A program made the translations under genes and the position numbers. The notes below the pieces were generated by a model. That model saw only the letters and a program-made list of their open reading frames with translations. It was not told the origin of the DNA and did no database searches. From NCBI GenBank assembly GCA_021234155.1, contig JAJEKV010000297.1, positions 248,001-312,000 of the forward strand: DNA of 64,000 bases, written 5' to 3'. Source of the stretch: Isoetes taiwanensis. Taxonomy: Eukaryota; Streptophyta; Lycopodiopsida; Isoetales; Isoetaceae. How positions within the stretch are numbered: position 1 is the stretch's first letter; the number at the start of each line of letters is the position of its first letter. Shown here in pieces: positions 23,346 to 34,050 of this stretch.

Positions 23346-24192
23346 TTGCAGGCATTCTAGTTTGGTAGATGGCGGATGTCACTATTTTTCTCTTCTGCTC
23401 CATATTCTAAACAAGGTGCACCTTGGACTACCACAGTCGTCGAATCCATCGATCCTATGGCCCAGATCGTATGTTCACCTCCTGGCACCTCTCCGTTCGC
23501 CTTATGGTCATTTATGATTGGGGGCACCTATGATTTTAAAGTATAAAATATGAGTTCGCCTAAGGTTTTGATAGAATATCGAGCTTCTATACGGCTTTGC
23601 CTAAGGTTTAGAATATGAAATATGGGAGCTTGAATAACTCAGTGTTCTAATGAGACTATTTTGACAAACATAACCAATAAGCTAACATGATTATTTTTTA
23701 TTTTAAATCTTTTTTTTTTTTAATTTTAAATCTTTTTTTTTTTTTTATAACAATCCACTCAATTGTTTTTGAAAAATGGTCTATGGTTTCAGGAATTGTC
23801 ATTTTTACATCCATATCAAATCCCCTTAGAACCCCCTATTATTGTCCTACATATTAATACTAGCACTAGAACACTATAATGTTGTAAGTAACACCCTCCC
23901 TCAAGTATAAGGCTTGACATGATATGATATAATATGATAAACCAGATGCAATGTGATGAAAAACATTGGTCGTTGCAACAAAATGGCTATTTGCTATTTG
24001 AATAGTAAGAATGCAGGGCAAGTCTTAATGACAGATTCACATCACGTTGGAATTTACATACTTGTACAAAATATTTATGCTGCATAGAATTATGTATGTT
24101 ATCTGAATATATAGGGACTTAGATATACAAACTCCTACAAGTATTGCATTCATTAGCTTTGTTTAATGGGGCATGTTGTTTATGGTGACATA
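23346..24192. other. No gene seen
   Basis: AT-rich, with two T-runs near 23707-23745 and a short repeated GCCTAAGGTTT...AGAATAT word pair at 23550-23620. Nothing coding recognised. Confidence 0.45.
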
Positions 24193-24195
24193 TTA

Positions 24196-24566
24196 GGCTG
24201 AGATTCCACTGCCGGAAGCGGTAATTAACTCTGTGGCATCAAATGCCATAAACCTAAACTACCATAGCCAGATACATATGATTCCACTACGGCAAAGGCA
24301 ATTGTTGCACAAAAAATCTCTTCCGTTAGTCTGATTCGTGGCAAGATCTGGAGAGGGGTAACTGTTTCTGGTGCAAAAGGCCGGGAGGATTCCCCTGACA
24401 GTTAATCGAATTTTTATAGTGTACACATCATCTTCCAAAGCAAAACCCAATGCTTAATTGCCGATGTTAGTGGAATCAGAGAAAACAACGGAAGTTTTAA
24501 ATCATTCAACTGGATTGGTCAGCTTCTAACTTCCAGTCATCAATTGACGCCAGTGGAATCTCACCC
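24196..24566. mobile_element. Tourist-like (PIF/Harbinger) MITE, 371 bp, TTA target duplication
   Basis: Terminal inverted repeats GGCTGAGATTCCACTGCCG (24196-24214) and, inverted, GGGTGAGATTCCACTGGCG (24548-24566) are flanked by TTA on both sides (24193-24195 and 24567-24569). A TWA triplet duplication and a GGG-starting inverted repeat define Tourist-like MITEs mobilised by PIF/Harbinger transposases. The word GATTCCACT also recurs inside. No coding capacity. Confidence 0.8.
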
Positions 24567-24750
24567 TTAGTTTTGCTTTTGCTTTTTTTAAAACATAAAG
24601 ATAAAGCCCATTGCATCCAAAATATTGCAAGTGCACTTACCAAGTTTTCATAATGTCATATACAGTCACACTTGTTTTTTATTTTTTTAATAACACAAAC
24701 CATTACATCTAACACTTTTATCATTACCCCTCCCTGGAAACCCCCTTTGG

Positions 24751-25027
24751 TTTGGGTGCATATTCATACGGGAGGTGACATAGGGCAGCCCTTTTTGTAC
24801 TCACTAAAATAATATAATACATGTATCAAGTCAATACCATTTAGTACATTTTTTGAAACCTTATAGTATTTTGCAAGCCTCCCTATACAGTATACCCCAA
24901 CTTGTACGAGCATACCCCACAAACGAGAATTGCTATCTGTGGTCTAGATCGAGGAATAACTTGCAAATATTCCCATCTAATAGCTCTCAATGTCCGGAGT
25001 CATCCCCCATATGAATATGCATCCAAA
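24751..25027. mobile_element. MITE-like inverted-repeat element, 277 bp
   Basis: Left arm 24751-24780 (TTTGGGTGCATATTCATACG...) is complementary, with a few mismatches, to the right arm 24999-25027, which reads inward TTTGGATGCATATTCATATG. No convincing target duplication is visible, so the superfamily is open. The inside is non-coding. Confidence 0.6.
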
Positions 25028-25244
25028 TAAAAATGGATTTTAGAGAGAATTATTATGTTGTATGACTCTGTTGTTATAAAAAAATCGATCCATATTGGGC
25101 CTTAAATAAGGCATTGAAAATACAACTATAACAAATATAATGTGTGAATTAGCAATTTATTAACAATAGAAAATATTTAGGGCATAAACCTAGTCTACAA
25201 GTCTATGTTCTTCCCATAAGATCTTCGTCTGCTATTTTTTGCCA

Positions 25245-25386
25245 AGGCTTTCTTGTTATGGTGTATCACTGCACTTCAACAATAGGACCAGACATGTCTA
25301 GCCAGTGATTCAATAAGGCTTTCTTGTTATGGTGTATCACTACACTTCAACAATAGGACTATACATGCCTAGCCAATGGTTAAATA
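25245..25386. repeat. Tandem duplication of a ~70-bp unit
   Basis: The unit starting AAGGCTTTCTTGTTATGGTG occurs twice, at about 25245 and 25315, with roughly 10% differences. No function apparent. Confidence 0.75.
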
Positions 25387-25489
25387 GCTTGTGAAAAGAT
25401 ATTTTCCCATAATTAGGTATTAGTGAATGTGGATGCATGTAATCACTAAATATAAAGCCAATGTGAGTGATTGCAATACCTTACTAATA

Positions 25490-25635
25490 ATAGAATAGAA
25501 TAGAATAGAATAGAATAGAATAGAATAGAATAGAATAGAATAGAATAGAATAGAATAGAATAGAATAGAATAGAATAGAATAGAATAGAATAGAATAGAA
25601 TAGAATAGAATAGAATAGAATAGAATAGAATAGAA
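25490..25635. repeat. (TAGAA)n microsatellite, the expanded tail of a LINE A insertion
   Basis: About 29 perfect TAGAA pentamers. The array directly abuts the 3' terminus of a minus-strand LINE A fragment, so on the LINE's strand it is its (TTCTA)n tail. The open frame across it is repeat-encoded. Confidence 0.9.
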
Positions 25636-26150
25636 CAGAGTTTCTATCGTCCATGGAGACCAATTGGCCTATGGTACCCAAACAAGAGGCACAACAAGCG
25701 TATTACCGTCCGGTTTAAAAAAAACCCCTCCCTGCCCTAAAGGGTTGTTTGGGGAAAAAACTGTGACAGGAATAGGTTTGCTGTCAAACTGTACAAATAC
25801 AAATACAAATATATATCATGGGGGGCAGAAATATGTACATGTATCAAGTAAGTGCTCGAGGACCAAGCTTATCTCGTTGATCCATGATCTCTTGAATGTA
25901 TGAGCCCAACCTCCAACCGAGCTCGTGCTCAGCATCTCATGCAGGGGCTGGCCAAGACGGACCAACTCAGCATAGCATATCTGAATGTCATCATATGTCG
26001 AACAACTCTGAAGGGTATGGCATTCGTCTTCCACAGCTCCAACCTGGCAGACTGATGCAGCTCCCCAATCCATCTCCCTGTATCATGGGACAACAATCCG
26101 AAGAATTTGTATGCTTAGGTTCTCGCTTGGCAGATAATTTTCTCCATTGA
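25636..26150 (-). mobile_element. LINE family A, 3' fragment
   Basis: Minus-strand C-terminal ORF2 remnant containing the zinc-knuckle SVCQVGAVEDECHTLQSC, then the LVRLGQPLHEMLSTSSVG segment shared with the other A copies. The 3' untranslated region follows, with the terminal stem at 25657-25670 and the (TTCTA)n tail. The 5' end is truncated near 26110-26150. Confidence 0.8.
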
Positions 26151-26289
26151 AAATTTCCATGTCATGGAGGCAGGAGAGTATTCTAATCTTCTTGTTGGTG
26201 AAAGAACTGCAAGGGGGAATTTAGCTTTGATACTAACAATGGTAATATCTTGAATGACTGACCAATTGCTTGCAAACAATGATGGCTAA

Positions 26290-27740
26290 CCAGTGAACCT
26301 GATTTTGCAAATGATTGTGAGGCTAATAGTCAATTCGAACCAGCGGAGAATTGGAATCTTTTTGTTGATGAAAGAACTACAAAATTGTGAAGAGGAATTT
26401 CGATTTAACACTCGGTTTAATGTTTGTAATGCTACCAGTGAATCAGAACCACCAAAGAAATCCAATCTTGAAGAAAGATGTGATAATTTTGAGGCAGCTT
26501 GTAATTTACTTACAGCTTTTAATAAGTGCTTTAAAACTGCTTTTTCATGTTATACATTCTTGAACCTCTGGAATGCTAATTGTTTTAAAGGTGGTGTTAT
26601 CTAACTTTGTTAATGCTTATTTATTTACTTTACCATGCTTATAATGCTTCTGATTTTAATGCAGGTTTCATTTTATGAGAGATTTTGAAGAGAGTATCCA
26701 AAATTTGAAGTCTCTTTTTCAGTTTTCCATGCACTGAAATCTAGCTTTGTAAGGAATTTGAAGGATAGGAGATGTATTGCTGTGTTTATCACATGAGGTT
26801 AGATTATGTTAGACATGCAATTACCAAGATGAGGTTGGATAAAAAGATTCATGGAACAGAATGTAATTGTATGTGTGTTGTATATGGTCCTGGCCTTAAA
26901 TATGAAGCCAAATTGATGACATATAACTCATCAAGTGATATGTGGAGGTCATTGGTTTGTGCCAAGGACATATCAGACAAATGGTATCAACATAATTGCA
27001 TACTACTGAAATGCAATTCTTGTGCTCCTTCCAAATTGCCTATCTGTTCAAAAGAATTGAATAGACATGCTGCTCACACAGTTGACTGGAAGACATTTGA
27101 TAGAGTAAACACCTGTTGTATTATCTACTTTAGTATGCTATTGTATTTCAGATTATTTCATACTCAATACTAAATAAGTTTTATGGAAAATTACAAGTGT
27201 TTGAACCATCTAATGAACCTAATGGAAAAGGAGGTTTGAAAGTAGTACCAAAACCAATTGTTAAGATCGTGTACAAGACAAGTACTACTATTGATGTCTT
27301 GGAGCATGCAAAGAACGTGCTGACAGATTTTTCTCCCACAATTATGAAGCTAGATGGTGGGCTAAACAATTTAGGGACTGCTTAGCCACTTTTCCAAAAG
27401 GCACAGTTGTATCAGTAATAGACTTTACTGAGAATTACACATTAAAAATACAGCAAGAGATCCAAAGTTTGCGTTGGACGAATGATCAATGCACAATACT
27501 GGTGCACATCACATACAGACATGCAACTGCTGCATAGGTTCAAGAGAATTGTGTAAGTAAATGTGAGAGGAACATAATCAAGGAGACTCACTTCTATGTT
27601 TCAGATGACAAAGAACATGATACTCTTTTTGTCCAACATTGCCTTAATAAGCATGCTCAGTTTCTATCCAACATTGCCTTAATAAGCATGCTCAGTTTCT
27701 ATCCAACATTGCCTTAATAAGCATGCTTAGTTTTTGTAAA
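26290..27740 (+). pseudogene. Uncharacterised transposase-like gene, copy 1 (decayed)
   Basis: Plus-strand protein pieces in order. An acidic N-terminal part comes first (to 26604). A possible 3' splice site (TTTTAATGCAG, about 26664) precedes FYERF-REYPKFEVSFSVFHAL. At 26772-27110 a Cys/His-rich domain contains CCVYHMRLDYVRHAI, CNCMC, MWRSLVCAKD, WYQHNCILLKCNSC and VDWKTFDRV. A linker (27197-27385) follows, then VIDFTENYTLKIQQEIQSL and THFYVSDDKEHDTLFVQHC (about 27405-27650). The last two segments align with VVDF/ENYTFKEQEEVQS and THYYVSDDREHDTL in the transposon at 34.8-35.1 kb. The Cys residues suggest a zinc-binding DNA-recognition domain and the conserved acidic residues a DDE-type nuclease; both are inference. 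Stops, frameshifts and an internal 35-bp triplication show it is dead. I find no terminal repeats for this copy. Confidence 0.6.
27632..27736. repeat. 35-bp tandem repeat, three copies
   Basis: The unit beginning TCCAACATTGCCTTAATAAG occurs at 27632, 27667 and 27702, nearly identical (one or two changes in the last copy). It amplifies transposase coding sequence in a non-multiple of three, so it wrecks the frame and postdates loss of function. Confidence 0.9.
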
Positions 27741-28617
27741 GCCTTTCTTTCCTCTTCATCTTCAACAAGATTTTAAGAGTAGCCAAACGAGGATCAAATT
27801 TACAATGATGATGTCGATCTTGGTGAGAATAGAGGATATCAATATAACGGGTCTAACGGGTGGTTAAGGTATCAATATAATTAGTCTTGCCTTATAAGTA
27901 TGACGGCACAAGTCATATTGGGATGGCAACATCATTGTCCATTTCAACAGTGGTATTTTTAAGAGCTAGAGAGGATCTAGAAAATGAGCAATGTTATTAT
28001 ACCACTAGTTAGATGTGACTCGTTAGATAGTGTAAGAACAAAGACAAAAGGGTATTATGAAAGTGGGGATAGAGATGGGGCTATCTATAGCCTAATTAAA
28101 AACAAATTAGTGAAAGATGGTCCAAACAGAAACAAACAACAAGTGTTGTGAGTGAGACAAAGGAAAGATTATATGTCTTGATAGATGTGAAAGGTCATAT
28201 GTGATCAGGGCCACAATGTTAGACAAATGGCACACTCTATTCTGATTTTACTAAAAATCACCATGGAGGAGCAGGTGAGGAATTAGACGAAGAGAACTGA
28301 GCAGGATCAGAAGAAAGTGCAGTTTGTTTGATATGTAGAATGAGACATGCAATCAGAGCTAAAAGAGCAAAACATAGGCTTGTCCAAATGAGGTGTTTTT
28401 GCATGTAGAGTCTCAAATCTTCTATGGTAAATAAAGGGAAAATGATTTGAAAATCAAAGCCATATATTTTAGAATCTAGCATGTAAAGGAAATTAGGTGG
28501 TCCACAACACACCCTAAATTTTGGACTATATATTTTGGACCCACTAAGTTTTTAAAAGGCAAAACGGGGGTGGTCCAGCCCTAAAGCCGGGGCCCCGGCT
28601 TTGGACATGGGCCGGCT

Positions 28618-28902
28618 ATGGCTATGGCAATGCCGGACTTGAAGAAGAAACAAACGCGGTTTTGGGTGCCAGTTGGGGTCAAAATAGAGCAGAAACTTTC
28701 GAGGCCTAGTTCGCAGGATAAAACGGCACAAAAAACAGGTTCGGAACTAACCATAGATTCTTTTAAATCGCCGAAAGAGGATAAGGGAATGATCCAATCC
28801 AGAGCCATGGATATGGCGGACTTAAGTTTTACGCAAGCGTATTTGATAAGTGGATCGGAGAATTTAGGTAGCAGAAAGCCTCTGACTCTGCGATTCACAT
28901 GA
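28618..28902 (+). CDS. Hypothetical 94-residue open frame
   Basis: An ATG-led open frame with protein-like composition (MAMPDLKKKQTRFWVPVGVK... near the start, many Ser/Lys). No domain recognised. A second open frame in the same orientation (29122-29430) begins with a basic, nuclear-protein-like PPRRSSRLNRRKGRLN. The two could be exons of one unknown gene, but no splice sites can be asserted. May equally be chance. Confidence 0.25.
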   Translation: MAMAMPDLKKKQTRFWVPVGVKIEQKLSRPSSQDKTAQKTGSELTIDSFKSPKEDKGMIQSRAMDMADLSFTQAYLISGSENLGSRKPLTLRFT

Positions 28903-29121
28903 ATCGACCACGCCAATCAAAAAATACAATATTAAAATCAGCTGTTTTCATTCTCAGAGTACTTAAAAAAGAACAGGGTGGGACTTGTTCAGTTCTTGGA
29001 TTAAAAAAATGCTGGTAGAAACTGCCTGGCAATGCAGCGATGCACCCACTTTGTGGGTTTGCTTGGGAAGGAAGTTTTCTCGCATTAATTCAAAGGGGCA
29101 AGGATCGCCCAGAATGGAAAA

Positions 29122-29430
29122 TTGGGCGAAAACGAGAGCCCACCAAGAAGAAGCAGCAGATTAAACCGCCGGAAAGGCAGATTAAACTGGGGATTAAGAG
29201 TCGCAGGTGCGAAGAATGTAAAAATTGGAGACAGGGCATATCCTATTCGTGGCTGTGGGGTCTTCAATCAAGCGGAAAAAGAAACCGGTGTGTCAGGCTC
29301 CGTTCTTGGTTTGCCGGAGACCACGACATTTTTAATCATTGCCCAATGGGCCCATCATGGCCATGCCATGGTATCATGGCCATGCCATGGTTTTCTTTAT
29401 TATTTTTACTTTTATTTCTTTTTAGGGTGA
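29122..29430 (+). CDS. Hypothetical 102-residue open frame with basic start
   Basis: The frame opens with Met-Gly-Glu, then a basic SRLNRRKGR stretch that resembles a nuclear localisation signal. The final third runs over a duplicated CATGGCCATGCCATGG word and into A/T-rich repeat sequence, so the annotated end is doubtful. No family recognised. Confidence 0.25.
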   Translation: MGENESPPRRSSRLNRRKGRLNWGLRVAGAKNVKIGDRAYPIRGCGVFNQAEKETGVSGSVLGLPETTTFLIIAQWAHHGHAMVSWPCHGFLYYFYFYFFLG

Positions 29431-29595
29431 TTTTCCACTAAGAGTTATGTCTCATATTTTAGTCATTTCTATTGGGCCACATGGGCCACATAAGCAAATA
29501 AAAAACAACTGATCAAATGATTTTTTTACTTTTAAAAATAAGACATGTGCATTTAGGTTTAGATAGGTTCGGTTCCTCCTTTTAACGGGAATGAA

Positions 29596-29647
29596 GTCTT
29601 ATTTTATACCGGGGGATTTCCCCGGTACCCCCGGTATAAAATAAGAC
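29596..29647. repeat. Perfect 20-bp inverted repeat (hairpin)
   Basis: Left arm 29596-29615 (GTCTTATTTTATACCGGGGG) is perfectly complementary to 29628-29647, with a 12-nt loop that can itself pair (CCCCGG). The word GTCTTATTTTAT recurs near 29742 and 43944, next to sequences resembling GGGTGATTTTCCACTA terminal repeats preceded by TTA (29425; inverted at 43976). The hairpin is therefore probably part of a Tourist-like MITE family whose full borders I cannot fix. Confidence 0.7.
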
Positions 29648-29962
29648 AGTGTCACATATGTTAAAAAATATCATTAAAATAAGACACGTCCTTTTTTTGG
29701 GGGGGGTTTTCCATTAGCATTTTTGATGGTGTCTTATTTTATGACACCTTATAGTGAAAAACCAACTTCAATTCTATGTGTCGTATTTTTTGGGTTGCCC
29801 CTAAGGGGGCAAATCCTTGTTTATGTGGGTTTATGGCATATTCCAAGTATATGCCAGTATATACATGGGATATGCCAATGACTGCTAAAAACACACTGTT
29901 GGCCGTAAACTAGCGGTCATTTATGTTGCAGGGAAGCCCCTCTCGAAACCGGTTAACTGGTT

Positions 29963-30130
29963 CTAATTTTGGTGTTCTAATCTGTAGCTCCAAAACACTC
30001 CAAAACGTCGGAACATCTCTTCCAGCGCAACAGATTGCTTGTCGTACCTGTTATAGATCCTAAGATCCACCTTCCTCCCAATCGGAACTCCATCCATATA
30101 GACTTTCACATTTAGAATGATCGGCCCTGT
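29963..30130 (-). pseudogene. Aux/IAA-type PB1 domain fragment
   Basis: Minus-strand stretch reading KVYMDGVPIGRKVDLRIYNR, then YDKQSVALEEMFRRFG and a stop. This is the start of the PB1 (domain III) oligomerisation module of plant Aux/IAA transcriptional repressors or auxin response factors: the conserved Lys of KVYMDG, the GR-K-DL turn, and the helix ending LE-MF. About 55 residues only; domains I and II and the acidic half of PB1 are absent. It lies head-to-head with the SMT2 pseudogene, 10 bp away. Non-functional scrap; family call from the domain pattern. Confidence 0.7.
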
Positions 30131-30138
30131 TCTGCAGA

Positions 30139-31115
30139 AACAAAGGGGAAAAGGGCTGTTGATCTTGGTGGTGGATCTCTTGCAAGGGAGCAGGTTGCTG
30201 ATAACTATCGTGAGTATGCAGCTTTCTTTGACAAACCAGCGCAGATCACCATGAAAGAGCGAGTGCCCAAGCTTGTAGATACCTTCTATAATCTGGTAAC
30301 AGATATTTATGAGTGGGGTTGGGGCCAAAGCTTTCATTTTTCTCCGGCAGTATCTGGCAAGTCTCATAAAGAAGAAACACATTTGCATGAAGAAAAGGTT
30401 GCGGATCCGCTAAAACTGAAGCCTGGAATGAACGTGTTGATGCTGATTGTGGCGTCGATGGACCTATGAGGGCGATTGCTAGTCATTCTCGAGCACATGT
30501 GGTGGGGATTACTATCAACGACTACCGGGTAGCAAGAGCTAGAAGTCATAATAAAGGCTCGGTTAGATAACCTCTGTGGCGTTATTTGTGGCAATTTTTG
30601 AGTATGCCTTTCCCGGATAACTCTTTTGATGCGACTTATTCCATAGAGGCAACATGTCATGCACCTCGGCTAAAAAGATGTTTATCTTTGAGATCTATAG
30701 TGGTTTTAAAGCACAGGCATTTGTATGTAACTTATGAATGGGTCACCACTCCTAAGTATAATCTTTTGATGATCTTTGAGCATAGGGAGATCATCCATGG
30801 CATTGAGCACGGTGATGCCTTGCTGTATTAAGGAGCTTCGGTCGGGTTGGTGCTATTGCCAAAGAAGTGGGTTTTGAGGTTACGGAGGGCGAGATTTAGC
30901 TCTCCCCGCTTTGCCATGGTGGAAATATTTGCAAATGGGAAAGCTTTCATATTATAGGAATCATGTGGTAATTGCATTGCTCTCACATCAAGGTGTGGTT
31001 GAAGTTCATGAAATGTTGTTTAAGGCCGCGATTGTATCTTACCCGTGGTGGTGGGCTGGGATATTGATTCAATGCATCTTTTAGTTTGTGCATAAGCTTG
31101 ACACTTGGGAGTTGG
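30139..31115 (+). pseudogene. SMT2: Sterol C-24 methyltransferase (SMT2-type) processed pseudogene
   Basis: Near full-length, intronless remnant of a plant 24-methylenesterol C-methyltransferase (transfers methyl from S-adenosylmethionine to the sterol side chain at the ER). Visible in order: a YAAFF-P region; VDTFYNLVTDIYEWGWGQSF (30280-30339), the signature sterol-binding segment; the SAM-binding motif as CGVDGPMRAIASHSRAHVVG after a frameshift near 30440; the MPFPDNSFDATYSIEATCHA segment (30604-30663); YVTYEWVTTPKYN; and the C-terminal GVVEVHEMLFKA. About five frameshifts or stops break it. The absence of the family's introns suggests an mRNA-derived copy, plausibly made by one of the LINEs here. 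Confidence 0.85.
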
Positions 31116-32909
31116 CGGCACTTTGGGGGGCAATGAGTGGGCTTAAGTGCCTTTGGAACAATGTTATACTTTTACCCCATTGATTGTAGTAGTTCTTTTT
31201 TGCCATTCAAGCCTATGCTTTAGTTTGCATCACATATGCGCATTATATCTCAGTTGTGGAAGGATCTGGAAATTGCCTGAGATTTACTGCTCAATTTCTG
31301 ACCCTGTTAGAGGCAAACTGTGATTGCTCTCATGACCAAACTTCAAAGGAACCAAAGTATCCCTTATCTACAGAAGGGTAAAAGCACGCTGTGGTGTTCC
31401 AATTCGGCTGTCCCCCCAAAATGTGGCGTTGCATCCACCACTTTTGTGGTATAAAAATATAATTATGGCACCGCTCGGCCAAGGATTATTTAAGAATAGA
31501 GTCCCAATTTGTGGGGGAAATTCTAATTTCAAAACTAAAATTCAAATTCAAATTCCTATTCTTTGGCCCCTTCTGTTTTCTTTGCCTACGATCTGTTCTT
31601 TGGCTCCCTCCCTGGCGCAAGCTCCAATCCATTGTGGATATGGATGTCAATGAGGTAATCTGTCCACAAGCCGGCATTCGAGACGAGGGAGAAACGAAGA
31701 AGAACCAAGGAACAAGAAATGTTGAAGAAAAGACGCCGGAGGAAAAGAAGAAGAGAAGAAAAATTGGAGCTTGCAAAATTGGCGTAAGGATTCGGGTTCA
31801 TCAAGAAGTGCAAGCGAAGCGCCGTATTGTCCTTAATTTGCTAACGTCTTTCCATAAGCGGACCAAAAAGAATGGAGGATATACGAAGAAAGAAATTTTA
31901 CTTGATTTTTTTGAGGGATAAAACATTGGAAAAATTCATAGGTGAAGAATTAAAGGATTTGGAAGCCAAGAGCATCGTTATAAAGGAGCTTACGGTACTC
32001 CATGCGGTATCAAACTCTCTACCAGCAATGAGCGCCTAGCGACCAAGAATAAGCTGCCTTGCAATGTCAGTACCATGCCGTCGCGATTCTCGAAACAAGT
32101 GACAAAATCAGCCGGTGAGATCTTGAAAGGTATTAAGTGTTCACCCAAGAAACCCGCAAAAGGCAAAAAAAAAAGAGGGAAGAGATCGATTACAATGGTG
32201 GGAAATGGTTTTTTTTTACAAGAGGGCTAAAAGATTCGATGCAATTTCAGGATGAACATATAGAAAAGATTCAAAAATTTTGGATTGAGAACACCGAGTG
32301 TCTCCTAACACAAAGGATGTTAGAACTAGAAGATTGGAGAGAAATGTAAGAGAAGAACATGCTGCCCACTATCCGGAGGAATCTGAGGTTAGTTTATTTA
32401 CATTATTCATGTTTTCTTAGTTATGGTGCTTAGTGTGGTGGTGCATGTGGTGGTTATTGTGTTTGTACGAGTGATTGTGGTGTCTTGTATGCGATTATGT
32501 GAATTGTGTGTAGTTGACTCTAGTGCGAAATGCAATATTTAATGTTTGGAATATTATTAGAACATGACAAATTGAGTACTCCTTTCTTTGGGTGTGTATG
32601 CAGGTCTAAAAATATTTGAGAATGATAACTAAGCGGTCACGAGATACAAATTTTTGTTGAATAAAGACAATTTTTTGTCAGATTCAAGCACAGCTCTGTT
32701 GGAAAGTATGATATATTAAAAAAAGGATCTTACAAAATTTGGCTTTACAAAATTTGGCTTTCCATTGAAAGCTCTGTACCCGAGAACTAAATTTACATGC
32801 ATGATTTCTAAGCAACAGAAATCTTTGGTATGCCCGGCTCGAACTGGTGCATCCAAAATTATTGTTTTTACGCACTAAAGCATCTAAGCTTTTGCGGTCA
32901 ACCCGTAAT

Positions 32910-33295
32910 TTAACGGGATGAGGTTTGCGGTGCTTCCTGCATCCCCCGATGGTAAGTACGCAATTCTGCCAGTAAAACCCGTTGTTGCAGAGTCAGAGCG
33001 GACAAGTGACAGAGAACAAATATACCAGCTGCCCTTGCAGCAGCATGCAACATAAGCTCATGGACCTTGTCTAAGAGCTCTCTTCCTGTCAATCTGACTT
33101 CAAGCATAGCCATTGAAGGCCCAGCATCCAGTCTGTTGTATGCCTTTAGGTTGGATTCGAAATCAGCAAAGAAGGTGGAGATTTAGGCATATCCACCTTC
33201 AGAGATTGATCACGAGCCCTATTTAACATGTGCCGAATGCCCTCCTCGCTCACCCTACAATAGCCGTAGTGATCTCTGAACATCCCTCCTACCAT
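32910..33295 (-). pseudogene. Small helical protein gene inside the transposon, one frameshift
   Basis: Minus strand, start ATG at 33293-33295 (MVGGMFRDHYGYCRVSEEGI...). The frame holds to about 33148, then a shift of one base joins KAYNRLDAGPSMAMLEVRLT and AGIFVLCHLSALTLQQRVLL, ending at a stop at 32910. About 125 residues, mostly amphipathic helix, with several Leu/Ala-rich segments. No family recognised. It is transcribed against the transposase and lies in the interruption of the transposase coding sequence, so it is either cargo or a nested relic. Confidence 0.45.
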
Positions 33296-33574
33296 GTTGC
33301 CGGAATGAACTTGTTCGAATTGGCGCGAATTGGGAATGAAACGCCAAAAATCGAGGCGTAGGAAAGGATTTAGGACCCGGATCTTTTCTAATGATTAGAA
33401 GAGGAATGTAATTATTATCAGGGTGTACGAATTTCAGAAGTGTTTATGAGAGCAGGCTAGGCAGATTTTTTATGTCAGACGAAATAGGATAAAAGTGATG
33501 TGATGTGATGGTGTGGTGTGGTGTGGGTGTGTGCATGTTAATGTATGATATGTGTGGATTCAATTTTATTTATT

Positions 33575-34050
33575 CTCCCCCCTCACCCCACCACACCCCA
33601 TCTACCCCACCACCATAGACTACCACCACATCTTTTACGGTCACCACATTACCACCATGCACACACATCCCACCACATCCCACGCCACCCCCCCCACCAC
33701 CACCACCCTCCACCACCACCACATCATACCACAATCCACAACACCACACCACACCACCACCACTACACCCCCCACCACACACCACCACGAGCATCACACC
33801 CCACCACCACACTCCACCACACCACATCCATACCACCCACACCACTACACACACCACCACCACCACCCCACCACCGGCCACCACCACCCCCCACCACCAC
33901 TCCACTACACTCCACCACCACCCCCCCACCACCACACCCCACCACCACCACAAACCACTCCACCACCCCCCCACCACCACCACTCCACCACCACCACCCC
34001 CCCACCACCACACTCCACCACCACCACACTCCACCACCCTCCACACTCCA
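33575..34050. repeat. CCACCA-type minisatellite with GGTGTGG flanks
   Basis: For about 470 bp the plus strand is C/A-rich (CCACCA, CCACAC, CCACCACCCC). Immediately left (33495-33540) and right (34055-34120) the bias flips to G/T-rich (GGTGTGGTGTGG). Long frames here (Pro/His/Thr on plus; Gly/Trp/Val on minus) are repeat-encoded. A second tract with the opposite polarity is at 39704-40195. Confidence 0.9.

Noticed and set aside
25220..27740. CRISPR-like direct repeats (70-bp pair, 35-bp triplet)
   Set aside because: Few copies, no spacers, eukaryotic context; ordinary tandem duplications.
29425..29770. Complete Tourist-like MITE starting TTA-GGGTGATTTTCCACTA
   Set aside because: The proposed right end (TAGTGAAAAACCAAC) matches poorly and has no TTA, so borders cannot be assigned.
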